DNA of 64,000 bases from Tardibacter chloracetimidivorans. Lineage in GTDB: Bacteria > Pseudomonadota > Alphaproteobacteria > Sphingomonadales > Sphingomonadaceae. How positions within the stretch are numbered: position 1 is the stretch's first letter; each line of letters opens with the position of its first letter. This document shows positions 43,917 through 52,118 of this stretch, one piece after another. The stretch covers positions 62,001-126,000 of the forward strand of contig NZ_CP018225.1 of NCBI RefSeq assembly GCF_001890385.1. The letters are read 5' to 3'. The notes beneath the pieces were generated by a model, which saw only the letters and a program-made list of their open reading frames with translations, was not told the DNA's origin and made no database searches. The position numbers were made by a program, and so were the translations under genes.

Positions 43917-44682
43917 GTCCCTCCCGTCGCCGTGAGGCGATCGAGCAGATCCGTCGCGCGTTGCCGGTATCGGAGCGACGGACCTGCCGTGTTCTGGGCC
44001 AGCATCGTTCGACACAGCGCCATCCACCGAAGGATGATGCCGACGAGCGGCGGCTAACAGCCGACATCATCGCGCTGGCCAAGGACTATGGCCGGTATGG
44101 CTATCGCCGCATCCATGTCTTGCTGGGCCAGGCGGGCTGGCAGGTCAGCCTGTCAGTGGTTGAGCGTATCTGGCGGCGGGAGGGTCTTAAAGTGCCGAAG
44201 CGGCAACCGAAACGGCGGCGGCTCTGGCTCGGCGACGGATCGTGCATCCGGCTGCGCCCGGAGCATCGCGGCATGTGTGGTCCTACGACTTCGTCGAGGA
44301 TCAGACGCACAACGGTCGCAAGTTCCGAATGCTCAACATTATCGACGAGTTCAGCCGGGAATGCCTGGCGATGGTGCCGCTGCGGCGCTTCCGGTCGAAC
44401 GACGTGATTGACGTGCTGACCGATCTGTTCATCGAGCATGGGCCGCCCGAGCATATCAGATCCGATAACGTCCTAGGTCGGGAAGCAGCGGCGGAAAACG
44501 GCCAGCAGGTCTCGTTGCGCCGATCATGATCAGCGCTGATGTCGTTCTGATCCAGATGGCTTCCATCGTCAAGGAATGCGCTCTCGGCCATAGCAAACAC
44601 AGGATCCAGCGGCCGCATCGGTCGTGGTCCTCACCGTCCTTAAAATGAGATGCGGATGCCAGATGGAAGGCCCGAACATTAT

Positions 44683-45975
44683 CTACAGGGTCGCCGCAGC
44701 GCCCTCACGGCACGACAGAGAGGGGTCCTTCCATCTGGTGTCCGCCCGTTCGACGAACGGACGGTACTCGGCTCCCGTCTTGATGACGGCATGCGCGACG
44801 CGCGCCATCTTGGCGGTGAGTGCGGTCATCGCCTTGCGGCGGCGATCAGGGTCGTTGCCGTGTCCGGCCACATAGCGACCAAGCTTGTCGCGGAAACTGT
44901 TGTCGCGTTGGCGGATGGCAACCTGGGTAGCCATCCAGAAGGTGCGCCGTAGCCGGGCATTACCGTACTTCGAGAGCTTGGTACGCCCACGAAAGGTGCC
45001 TGACTGGCAGGTCGCAAGATCAAGCCCGCAGAACTTGAGGAACTGGCGATGGTGGGCAAACCGGCGAAGGTCGCCGGCCTCGGCGAGGATGGTCAGCGCG
45101 TTGATCGGCCCGATCCCGGGGATCATGCGCAGGAGCTGGTAATCGCGGTTGTCGCTGAGCAAAGCATGGGCAGTTCGCTCGATCTCGTCGCGTTGCCGGA
45201 TCAGGCTGCGGGCCTGAGCGATGACCATACGGAACATGGCGATCGCGATGGAATCCTCATCGACCGGGAGCGCCACCGAGGCGCAGGCCGTCTCGTAAAT
45301 ATCGTTGAGCAGCCGGGCCTTGGACACCTTGCGGCCGACCAGGCCCCATGCCTCGCGCGTGAAGGCCTCCTTGCCGAGCGTGATCATGCTGGCCGGGGTC
45401 GGGAACCGCTCGAGCAGGGCCAGGAACCAGTCGGACCGGCTGTTGCCGGCGAAACGTTCGATCTCCGGAAAGTACAGCGGCAGGTAGTGCGTCAGGAGGC
45501 GATGCCACGTCTGGGTCTTGGCCTTGGAGATCGCCTCGTGCGTCTTTGACATCTCCTGCAGATCGTTGATGCCGGCGGCGAGTGGATCGACGTAGCGTTG
45601 GGTGGCACCGATCCGCAGCATGTGCAGGATTACCTGCGCATCCTTGGAATCGTTCTTGTCCCAGCCATTGTGCAGCGCCTCGCGGGTGCGGGCCAGGGCA
45701 ACCGACGAAATCAGCCGCAGCTCGAAACCCGCCGAGAGCAAGCGATGCGCTAGGGTGCGGTGGTAGTTGCCGGTGGCCTCGAAGCCGACGATCACGGGAC
45801 GAGCGACATCCCCGAGCTCCGAGGCGAGACGATCATAGTCCGCCTTGGTCGCCATCACCGTCATCCGCCGCCGGCGCCCACCTTCGGGGCGCTCGATCAG
45901 CACCTCCTGGCGGTGCTTGGACATATCGATGGCTACCAGCACGGCGTCGGCGGGAGTAGAGGTACGCTTGGTCAT
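44683..45975 (-). CDS. IS110-family transposase (DEDD recombinase)
   Basis: 430 residues from ATG 45975; an upstream in-frame start at 46014 would add 13. RuvC-like DEDD residues: VLVAIDMSKH, VIVGFEATGNYHRTL, DKNDSKDAQVILHML. C-terminal transposase_20 region with IPGIGPINALTILAE, FLKFCGLDLATCQSGTFRG and the catalytic Ser in that stretch, then KYGNARLRRTFW. IS110 enzymes use a bridge RNA made from a non-coding end to choose target and donor. The gene is intact. Confidence 0.95.
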   Translation of the reverse strand: MTKRTSTPADAVLVAIDMSKHRQEVLIERPEGGRRRRMTVMATKADYDRLASELGDVARPVIVGFEATGNYHRTLAHRLLSAGFELRLISSVALARTREALHNGWDKNDSKDAQVILHMLRIGATQRYVDPLAAGINDLQEMSKTHEAISKAKTQTWHRLLTHYLPLYFPEIERFAGNSRSDWFLALLERFPTPASMITLGKEAFTREAWGLVGRKVSKARLLNDIYETACASVALPVDEDSIAIAMFRMVIAQARSLIRQRDEIERTAHALLSDNRDYQLLRMIPGIGPINALTILAEAGDLRRFAHHRQFLKFCGLDLATCQSGTFRGRTKLSKYGNARLRRTFWMATQVAIRQRDNSFRDKLGRYVAGHGNDPDRRRKAMTALTAKMARVAHAVIKTGAEYRPFVERADTRWKDPSLSCREGAAATL

Positions 45976-46042
45976 GGTCGGTCCGTCTCCAAAGTGTTGA
46001 GTCGACAACTTCACTTTTAGAGACCTGCTGGCCGGTCATGAC

Positions 46043-46109
46043 CGCCTTGATGAAGGCGGCGGGCGCTACGCACCCTTGCCTTCATCAAGGCGAAGCGGCC
46101 CTTCGAGGG
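46043..46109 (-). ncRNA. Candidate structured RNA segment at the IS110 end
   Basis: Upstream of the transposase, CGCCTTGATGAAGGC (46043-46057) and GCCTTCATCAAGGCG (46078-46092) form a perfect 15-bp stem with a 20-base loop. It is followed by a GGCCCT-TCG-AGGGCC hairpin (46098-46112 region). This could be part of a bridge RNA or a terminator-like structure. The 212-base downstream non-coding end is the alternative location. Confidence 0.35.
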
Positions 46110-46488
46110 CCCGCTTCCCAATGTGCTACGGCCCCGAGTTCGTCGCTAATGCGGTGCGCGAGTGACTCGGCAGGCTTGGCGTCATTACCCTCTATATCGA
46201 GCCCGGCAGCCCATGGGAGAACGGCTATATCGAAAGCTTCAATGCCCGTCTGCGAGATGAACTGCTCAACGGCGAAATCTTCTACAGCCTTGAGGAGGTG
46301 CGGATCGTCACCGGCTGGTGGCGCGATCATTACAACCGAGCACGGCCCCACAGCAGTCTCGGATATCGACCACCGGCCCCGGAGACGATCAAGATGCCAG
46401 CCTGGCCGCTCGGCTCCGCTACGCTCCGCCTCCCGCCCAGGCTGGTATCAGAGGCGCAGATCAACTAACTACACAACCGGACCAGTCA

Positions 46489-46783
46489 TTGCGGGCAGTC
46501 CATGTCCTGAGCTCGGCCCATCGCGATGTTGCGACATGGCTCTGCCGTTGCCTGGCGCCGAGGGAAAGCGCCCTCCGCCTGACTGATCCCCTAAGCCCGG
46601 ACGGTTGCCGTGGGGCAACCCCCGCGGTGCCGGACCGGGTTGTCGCTCGCGCGCCTGCCCGCACCACTCCGGCCCTTGTGGGTCGGGTCGCCGCTTGCGC
46701 GTCGATGCCCTCGTCTCCCGCCGGTCTTGGCCGGGTCTCGTCGGAGGGACGGTCCCTCGGACGGAAGCAACGGAGATTTGATC
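46489..46783. other. Region upstream of ssb
   Basis: 295 bases between the IS3 end and ssb, with no supportable gene. GGGACGGTCCCTCGGACGG repeats short GGACGG arms just before the ssb ribosome site (CGGAG). Confidence 0.35.
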
Positions 46784-47191
46784 ATGCAGAACATCGTCAT
46801 TCTTGCCGGCAATATCGGCATGGATCCGGAGAGCCGCACCACCCAGGGCGGGACCCGCATCACCCACTTCACCCTGGCGACCTCGCGTCCCCGCTATTCG
46901 GAAGGCAAGGTCGTTCGCGATGAGAAAGGCTACCGCGTCCAGGACACCGAATGGCATCGGATCACCGCGTTCAATGGCCTCGGCAAGACCGTGCAGGAGC
47001 ATTGCACCAAGGGCATGAAGCTGCTGGTGCGCGGCCGCATCCATTACAGCGAATGGACCGATGGCGACGGCGTCGAGCGCTACGGCACCGAGATCATCGC
47101 CGAGACGATCGACTTCCTCAGCCGGGCGAAATCGAAGTCCGACGAGGCCGGCGACCCTGATCCTGAGCTCGACGACGACGTGCCCTTCTGA
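46784..47191 (+). CDS. ssb: Single-stranded DNA-binding protein
   Basis: 135 residues. OB-fold opening NIVILAGNIGMDPESR, THFTLATSRP, TEWHRITAFNGLGKTVQEH, LLVRGRIHYSEW. Short acidic linker and the conserved C-terminal tip DDDVPF that recruits repair proteins. Shorter than chromosomal SSB of about 170-180 residues and isolated next to mobile DNA, so probably an accessory SSB from an integrated element or plasmid. Followed by a GC-rich hairpin. Confidence 0.93.
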   Translation: MQNIVILAGNIGMDPESRTTQGGTRITHFTLATSRPRYSEGKVVRDEKGYRVQDTEWHRITAFNGLGKTVQEHCTKGMKLLVRGRIHYSEWTDGDGVERYGTEIIAETIDFLSRAKSKSDEAGDPDPELDDDVPF

Positions 47192-47200
47192 CCCCCGGAT

Positions 47201-47225
47201 CCCCGCGCGCTTGTGGCGCGCGGGG
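47201..47225 (+). terminator. Hairpin after ssb
   Basis: Perfect CCCCGCGCGC-TTGTG-GCGCGCGGGG starting nine bases after the ssb stop. There is no T-run, so termination is likely but not certain. Confidence 0.5.
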
Positions 47226-47268
47226 GCATCCAGCGGCGAGCCGGATTTGCCATAGCTCGCGAGGGATT

Positions 47269-47853
47269 TTGCAGGCGGGGGCGTCTGCACTATCCGCTTT
47301 CCGTCGCATGGGATCGAAGATCGCATGCCACACCGACCTCAACGAGGCCACGCTCAAAAATACGCCGCGCGGTCCGATATGGGTCCTCAAGGCGCGGGGC
47401 GGAAGCGAAAGCTGGTGGAACGCCTACACTGGCGAAAATGTCGATGAGATCAGTCTGGCAGACGCTCGGCGCTATGCTCTGATGTCCTACAAAGGATCCG
47501 GCAGGCTGCAGGCGGTCGACTATCAGGAAACGGCGCCCGAGGAAGCGCAGGTCGGCGGGCCGCTGTGGCGCGCCAGCTTCGCCGACAAGGAGCATAGTCG
47601 CCTCTATCTGGATCCGTTCACCGGAGAGGTGCTCAGTCGCCGTTCGGACCTGTGGGACTTCTATGATTTCTTTTACAAAATCCATATCATGAACCTTGGC
47701 GCCTCGCGCAGTTACAACCATCCACTGATCGTTGTCGCTGCATCGGCGACGTTGCTCATCGTGGTCACCGGGATCGTCATTCTGTTTTATCGCCTTGCGA
47801 AGGATCTCAAACGACTGCTGACGAAACGTCGCGCATCAAGGCCTGCGACCTGA
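47269..47853 (+). pseudogene. N-terminally truncated PepSY-domain membrane protein
   Basis: A readable frame of about 194 codons whose recognisable part starts near IACHTDLNEATLK. It continues with GPIWVLKARGG, WWNAYTGENVDEISLADARR, RLYLDPFTGEVLSRRSDLWDFYDFFYKIH and one span (LIVVAASATLLIVVTGIVIL). PepSY-TM proteins normally have an additional N-terminal span, which is missing. No good start or ribosome site is seen. Likely truncated when the mobile block inserted. The shortened form could still be expressed from TTG or an internal ATG. Confidence 0.6.
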
Positions 47854-48060
47854 GGTCATCGCGCTGCGACGGGCTCACTTGCCGATCCACTCCGGTTCGG
47901 CTGTGGCCGCGCAATTCTGATCGTCGCTCGGCCCGCCGTGCCCACGGGCAGCGCGAGCAGATGAGCCGCCGTATCTTCGCGGTCGGGTAATGTCGCGGGG
48001 TGCGATGGAGCTTGCTGTGTCCTGATCGGCGCGCGGGCAGGCAACGCGCGCCTCGCACGA

Positions 48061-48627
48061 TCACACGCGCAGCAGTCGCCCCACCGCCCGCATGATCGTC
48101 GCCCTGCGCGCCGCATGCTCGGTAGCGTCGCGTGCGGCTCCGGTCATGCACCAGAGCTGGGTGAGGGCGGCGACAAGCCGGACGACGTCCATGGGCGTGA
48201 AGTCGGCGACGATCCGCCCCTCGGCCTGCGCCGCTGCGATCCCGTCCAGCTTCTCCCCGAGAAGGACCTCGCCGGCCGGGAGCATCAGAACATCCTGGCC
48301 ACGCTCCAAATGATGCCAGGTCAGCAGCCTCCACAAGCGCGGGCGCTCGACCAGCAAGTCATAGGTGCGCCCCGCATAACCCTCAAGATCATCGGGATCG
48401 AAGCGATCGGCCTGCGCCGCGTCCATCACTTCCTGCGTCAGCGCGGCATCGAAGAGCGCCTCCTTGTCCCCGAAATAGGTGTAGAGCATCGGCTTGCTGA
48501 TACCCGCCGCCTGCGCAATGCGATCGATCCGCGCGCCCGCCAGCCCATGGGACGCGAACTCCTCGGTCGCTGCAGCCAGGAGCGTCTCGCGGCTCTGTGC
48601 GGCATTCCGCCTGGTTCGTTCCTTCAT
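48061..48627 (-). CDS. TetR-family regulator
   Basis: 188 residues from ATG 48627 after GGGAGGTG. HTH region SRETLLAAATEEFASHGLAGARIDRIAQAAGISKPMLYTYFGDKEALF, then an all-helical ligand domain. Divergent from the SDR gene, with the dyad TTACC-N8-GGTAA in the 69-base gap, so it very likely represses that gene and itself. Ligand unknown. Confidence 0.93.
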   Translation of the reverse strand: MKERTRRNAAQSRETLLAAATEEFASHGLAGARIDRIAQAAGISKPMLYTYFGDKEALFDAALTQEVMDAAQADRFDPDDLEGYAGRTYDLLVERPRLWRLLTWHHLERGQDVLMLPAGEVLLGEKLDGIAAAQAEGRIVADFTPMDVVRLVAALTQLWCMTGAARDATEHAARRATIMRAVGRLLRV

Positions 48628-48663
48628 CACACCTCCCGGCATTGACGCATTCCACATATGAAG

Positions 48664-48681
48664 TTACCTACCAGTTGGTAA
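48664..48681. promoter_or_regulatory. Probable TetR operator
   Basis: TTACCTACCAGTTGGTAA, with arms TTACC/GGTAA and inner ACC/GGT symmetry, lies between the TetR and SDR starts. Confidence 0.6.
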
Positions 48682-48696
48682 TATATGGAGCAGCAT

Positions 48697-49527
48697 ATGT
48701 CCAATCACTGGTTTCTCACGGGCGCGTCCAGCGGCATTGGCCGCCATCTGGCCGAACTGATCCTGGCCGCGGGCGACGACCTTACCGCGACGGCTCGCAG
48801 GCCCGAAAGCCTCGACGACCTTGCGGCGAAATATCCGAGCCAGCTGCGCGTCGAAGCGCTCGACGTCACGGTCAAGGACGATATTGCTGCGGTCGTGGCC
48901 CGGGCGCAGGCGCGTCGACCCGTCGATATTCTGGTCAACAACGCCGGCGGCGGCGTGATCGGCGCCACCGAAGAGATGTCGGACGCCGAGGTCGAAGGCC
49001 AGATCGCGCTCAATCTCATGGCGCCCATCCACATCACCCGCGCCTTTGTCCCCGCGATGCGCCTGCGCGGGAGCGGCCGGATCATCCAGATCTCCAGCGC
49101 CAGCGGTCAGGGCTCGCTTCCGACGAGCAGTCTCTATCATGCGGCCAAATGGGGCCTGGAGGGCTTCAGCGAATGCCTCCGCCAGGAGCTTGAACCCTTC
49201 AACCTGTTCGTGACGCTGATCGAGCCGGGTGGCGCGCGCACCAGCTTCAGCCACAACCTGCAATTCGCCAGCGAGATCGCCGCCTATCGCGATACGCCCG
49301 CCGGCGATATCCGCAAGATGTTCGAGACCGCCGGAAACGAGCTCTACACGCTCGACCCGCAAAAGATCGCGCAAGCGATCGTCGATGTCGCAACCAGCGA
49401 CCATCCGCCGCTGCGCGTGACTCTGGGGGGTGACGCTTTCGGCGTTGTCCAGGCGGCGCTGCAATCGCGGCTCGCCTTTCTGCAGTCCCAGGAAGCGCTC
49501 GCGCGCTCGGTCGCTTTCGACAGTTGA
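48697..49527 (+). CDS. Short-chain dehydrogenase/reductase
   Basis: 276 residues from ATG 48697 (GGAG site); an ATG at 48685 overlaps that site. Cofactor loop TGASSGIGRH, NNAGGG, catalytic Ser and YxxxK in SASGQGSLPTSSLYHAAKWG. The C-terminal part carries RTSFSHNLQFA. Uses NAD(P)(H) on an unknown carbonyl or alcohol substrate. Repressed, by inference, by the divergent TetR protein. Confidence 0.93.
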   Translation: MSNHWFLTGASSGIGRHLAELILAAGDDLTATARRPESLDDLAAKYPSQLRVEALDVTVKDDIAAVVARAQARRPVDILVNNAGGGVIGATEEMSDAEVEGQIALNLMAPIHITRAFVPAMRLRGSGRIIQISSASGQGSLPTSSLYHAAKWGLEGFSECLRQELEPFNLFVTLIEPGGARTSFSHNLQFASEIAAYRDTPAGDIRKMFETAGNELYTLDPQKIAQAIVDVATSDHPPLRVTLGGDAFGVVQAALQSRLAFLQSQEALARSVAFDS

Positions 49528-49607
49528 GCTTTCCCGTCTTCCAGCTTTCGTCTCCGCGCGGTGCGATGCGCCTCACCGGGGCCCGGCAACCCCTGTCGTC
49601 AGCGCCG

Positions 49608-49979
49608 CTATCCGATACTTAGGTATAGCCATCCGACACGATTGCCGAAGCGCCAAACGGGCAATCGCTTGGTACCATCGCAAGAGAGGACGAAGCCCTC
49701 GCGGTCGCCAATCAAGGGTGCGCGGACCTTCGCAGTCTGCGTGCCCTTGATTTGGCAGCGCGCCGCCCAGCCACGCGCGTCATGAACGGGAGCGGCCTTC
49801 TGCGAAACCCAACGCTCCGCCGCTTTTTCTACAAGCTCTCGCTCGAATTGCTGCGCGCCGCTTTCTTCTTCCTGCGACTGGGCTTGAAGAATGAGGCGCG
49901 TCTGCTCGTGCGCGCGTCTCAATGGGCCAGGCACACGGCTTCCGGTCGCCGCCGCAGTGGCGGCACCGGAAAGTGCCAT
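49608..49979 (-). CDS. Hypothetical protein divergent from corA
   Basis: Up to 123 residues. The C-terminal 75 residues look like a real small fold (ERWVSQKAAPVHDARGWAARC, IKGTQTAKVRAPLIGDREGF, KRLPVWRFGNRVGWLYL), preceded by a charged helix. The ATG at 49979 overlaps the start of corA on the other strand, so the true start may lie downstream. No family recognised. Confidence 0.45.
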   Translation of the reverse strand: MALSGAATAAATGSRVPGPLRRAHEQTRLILQAQSQEEESGAQQFERELVEKAAERWVSQKAAPVHDARGWAARCQIKGTQTAKVRAPLIGDREGFVLSCDGTKRLPVWRFGNRVGWLYLSIG

Positions 49980-50946
49980 GAGCGTCGTCGCCGCCTTTCT
50001 TTATCACGAGGGCAAACGGCTACGGCCGGTGACCCTGATCGATCCGGCGTGCGAGCATATCGCCAAGGATGACTTTGTGTGGATCGGCCTCTCCCAGCCC
50101 ACCGAGACAGAACTTGCCGACATCGCCGGAAATTACGGCCTTCACCCGCTTGCCGTGGAAGATGCCGGCAACGGCCACCAGATTTCCAAGCTCGACGTCT
50201 ACGGTGACCAGTTGTGCATCGTCGCCAGGACGGCACATCTTGAAGGCGATCATATCGCCTACGGCTCCACCGCGATTTTCCTGGGCAAGAGTTTCCTGAT
50301 CACCGTTCGGCAGGGTTCGGCACGTTCGCACAGCGAGCTTCGCGCGCATCTCGAAATCACGCCCGAGCTGCTGCGCGAGGGCCCGGACTATGTGCTCCAT
50401 GCCATTCTGGACTTCATCGTCGATGGCTATTTCCCGATCGTCGAGGCGATCGAGGAGGACGTCCTCAAGATGGAGCAGCGCATGCTTGCAGCCTTTCTCA
50501 CCCGCGAGGAGGTGACCCGGATTTTCACGCTGCGGCGTGAGCTCGTCCGCTTCCAACGCGTGCTCGGACCCATGCTCGAGGTCGGTCGCAAGCTGGTGAA
50601 CCTGCAGCTTCCGCGGCTTGATGAGGCCTCCAAACCCTATTTCCGTGATTTGCTCGATCACATGCTCAGGGTTGAGAGCGCCATCACCGGCATCCGCGAC
50701 ATCCTGATCTCGGTGTTCGAGGCGAGTCACCTGCTCGAACAGCAGCGCCAGGGTGCGATCACGCGTCAGCTTGCCGCCTGGGCCGCGATCCTCGCGGTGC
50801 CTACCGCGATTGCCGGAATCTACGGCATGAATTTCGAGAATATGCCCGAACTGAAGACGCAATGGGGATATTTCGTCATCCTCGGCGTCATCGCTGCGGT
50901 CTGCATCGGACTCTACATCCGGTTCAAACGCAGCCACTGGCTTTGA
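49978..50946 (+). CDS. corA: CorA-family magnesium/metal ion transporter
   Basis: 322 residues. Large cytosolic N-terminal domain, long helix (RILHILRRELVRFQRVL-like region near 190), two C-terminal spans with the signature YGMNFENMPEL between them. Carries Mg2+, sometimes Co2+/Ni2+/Zn2+, across the inner membrane. Stands alone. Start chosen where homology begins (SVVAAFLYHEGKRLRPV). Confidence 0.95.
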   Translation: MSVVAAFLYHEGKRLRPVTLIDPACEHIAKDDFVWIGLSQPTETELADIAGNYGLHPLAVEDAGNGHQISKLDVYGDQLCIVARTAHLEGDHIAYGSTAIFLGKSFLITVRQGSARSHSELRAHLEITPELLREGPDYVLHAILDFIVDGYFPIVEAIEEDVLKMEQRMLAAFLTREEVTRIFTLRRELVRFQRVLGPMLEVGRKLVNLQLPRLDEASKPYFRDLLDHMLRVESAITGIRDILISVFEASHLLEQQRQGAITRQLAAWAAILAVPTAIAGIYGMNFENMPELKTQWGYFVILGVIAAVCIGLYIRFKRSHWL

Positions 50947-51005
50947 CGTCGCTGACCGCTTTCCACATCGCGCGGGCTGAGGCCGCTGGGGCAGGCCGCC
51001 ATAAC

Positions 51006-51458
51006 TCAATGCTTTCGAAGCGTCTCGGCGCGGTGCCGGTCCAACGCATCGAGCAAAGCCCTGCCGATCAAAGGCTTTGCGAGAACGTGATCGAAGCCCG
51101 CCTCGGCGGCCCGCGAGGCCAGCAGCGTGTCGTGAAAGCCTGAGATCATGATGGCGCGTCCCGACCATCCGATCTCGCGAAGGTGACGCAGCATCGCGAA
51201 TCCGTCGATGTCGGGCATGCGATAGTCGAGGATGACGCAGTCTGCTTCCTTCGCGCGCGGGTCGGCCAACAGCGCGTGGCCGGTGGTATATCCCCACACA
51301 GCATAGCCGCGCGATCTCAGCAGCAGCTGGAGGCCACGCCGCACGCCGGGATCGTCGTCGGAAACGAGGATGGTGTATCTGCCATCATGCTGGGTGGAAC
51401 GGACCGATGGCATTGCGAGAAGCGGACACCCGTGTGACGATTGCACCATCGATCGCAT
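51006..51458 (-). CDS. Stand-alone response-regulator receiver protein
   Basis: Up to 150 residues, with a CheY-like receiver only: acidic pocket SDDDPGVRRG, phospho-acceptor Asp in CVILDYRMPDIDG, conserved Ser/Thr region MISGF, and Lys in VLAKPLIG. No output domain. It is downstream of fixLJ on the same strand, 36 bases after fixJ. The first 15-25 residues are poorly conserved, so the start could be ATG 51413. It may act like FixT-type or other single-domain modulators of the FixL phosphorelay; this is inference. Confidence 0.85.
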   Translation of the reverse strand: MRSMVQSSHGCPLLAMPSVRSTQHDGRYTILVSDDDPGVRRGLQLLLRSRGYAVWGYTTGHALLADPRAKEADCVILDYRMPDIDGFAMLRHLREIGWSGRAIMISGFHDTLLASRAAEAGFDHVLAKPLIGRALLDALDRHRAETLRKH

Positions 51459-51494
51459 ATCGCGCCCCGTCCCGTCGCTACGTAGAGGTCGCAG

Positions 51495-52118
51495 TCACTT
51501 CGGCTTGCGGCCCATGCCCGCGGCAAAGGCGATCCGCAGGGCTTCGGACAAATTGCGGACCTCGAGCTTGGCCATCAGGCTCGCGCGATGGACCTCGACC
51601 GTTCGCGATGAACAGCCCAGGTCATAGGCGATCGTCTTGTTGGGCAGGCCGTTCGCCAGCCTTTCGAGCACTTCCCGCTCCCGGGGCGTCAGTGCAGCGA
51701 CCCGCACCCCTGCTTCGGACGTTTCCAGGGTACGAAGGTCGACATCGTCGAGACGTGCGAACGCGCGGCTGACGGCGCCGAGCAGGGCCGCTTTCTCGAA
51801 GGGCTTCTCGAGAAAGTCGACCGCGCCGCCTTTCATGGCCTGCACCGCAACCGACACGTCGCCATGGCCGGTCAGGACGATGACCGGCATGTTGACCCCG
51901 CGTGCTGCCATGGCGGCCTGAACCTCGAGACCGTCCATCTCGGGCATGCGCACGTCAAGGATGACGCAGCCGACGGCCGCCGACTTCGCCTCCTTGAGAA
52001 ACTCCACGCCCGAGGCATAGGTCACGACGTCGTAGCCCGCGGTCTTGAGCGCAAAGCTCGCCGCCTTGCGGATGCTCTCCTCGTCGTCGACCAGATGGAT
52101 GACGCGTCTATCCCCCAT
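51495..52118 (-). CDS. fixJ: FixJ-family response regulator
   Basis: 207 residues from ATG 52118 (GAGGAGGAAC). Receiver domain with VIHLVDDEESIRKA, CVILDVRMPEMDG and FLEKPFEK, then a LuxR-type HTH LTPREREVLERLANGLPNKTIAYDLGCSSRTVEVHRASL. It activates transcription when phosphorylated by FixL at low oxygen. Overlaps the kinase gene by 11 bases. Likely targets (cbb3 operon, fixK) are inferred; no box was found before ccoN. Confidence 0.95.
   Translation of the reverse strand: MGDRRVIHLVDDEESIRKAASFALKTAGYDVVTYASGVEFLKEAKSAAVGCVILDVRMPEMDGLEVQAAMAARGVNMPVIVLTGHGDVSVAVQAMKGGAVDFLEKPFEKAALLGAVSRAFARLDDVDLRTLETSEAGVRVAALTPREREVLERLANGLPNKTIAYDLGCSSRTVEVHRASLMAKLEVRNLSEALRIAFAAGMGRKPK

Larger units (their letters stand above)
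44471..46130 (-). mobile_element. IS110/IS1111-type element
   Basis: 1,660 bases inserted in the IS3 orfB. The host sequence reads GATAACG on the left and GCCCCGAGTTC on the right, with ACG present at both junctions (44468-44470 and 46128-46130) as a possible core. Subterminal inverted repeats GGGAAGC (44480-44486) and GCTTCCC (46113-46119) lie about 10 bases inside the ends, as in the IS1111 group. One transposase gene lies on the minus strand, with non-coding segments of 212 and 155 bases. Confidence 0.8.
43913..46468 (+). pseudogene. IS3-family OrfB transposase, frameshifted and split
   Basis: First part: RREAIEQIRRALPVSERR, YGYRRIHVLLGQAGW, WLGDGSCIRLRPEH. At about 44270 one base is lost and reading continues in the next frame with HVWSYDFVED and FRMLNIIDEFSRECLA, stopping at IRSDN (44467). 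After the IS110 insertion it resumes at 46131 with PEFVANAVRE, a TGA, then YIEPGSPWENGYIESFNARL and WWRDHYNRARPHSSLGY. So it has a frameshift, an insertion and a nonsense codon; the DDE residues are all identifiable but cannot be made as one protein. Confidence 0.88.
43584..46488 (+). mobile_element. IS3-family element interrupted by an IS110-type element
   Basis: Related ends: AAACTGGTCC at 43584-43593 and GGACCAGTCA at 46479-46488, inverted. It holds an intact orfA and a broken orfB, with 1.66 kb of an IS110-type element inside orfB. Exact termini and target duplication are uncertain. Confidence 0.8.
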
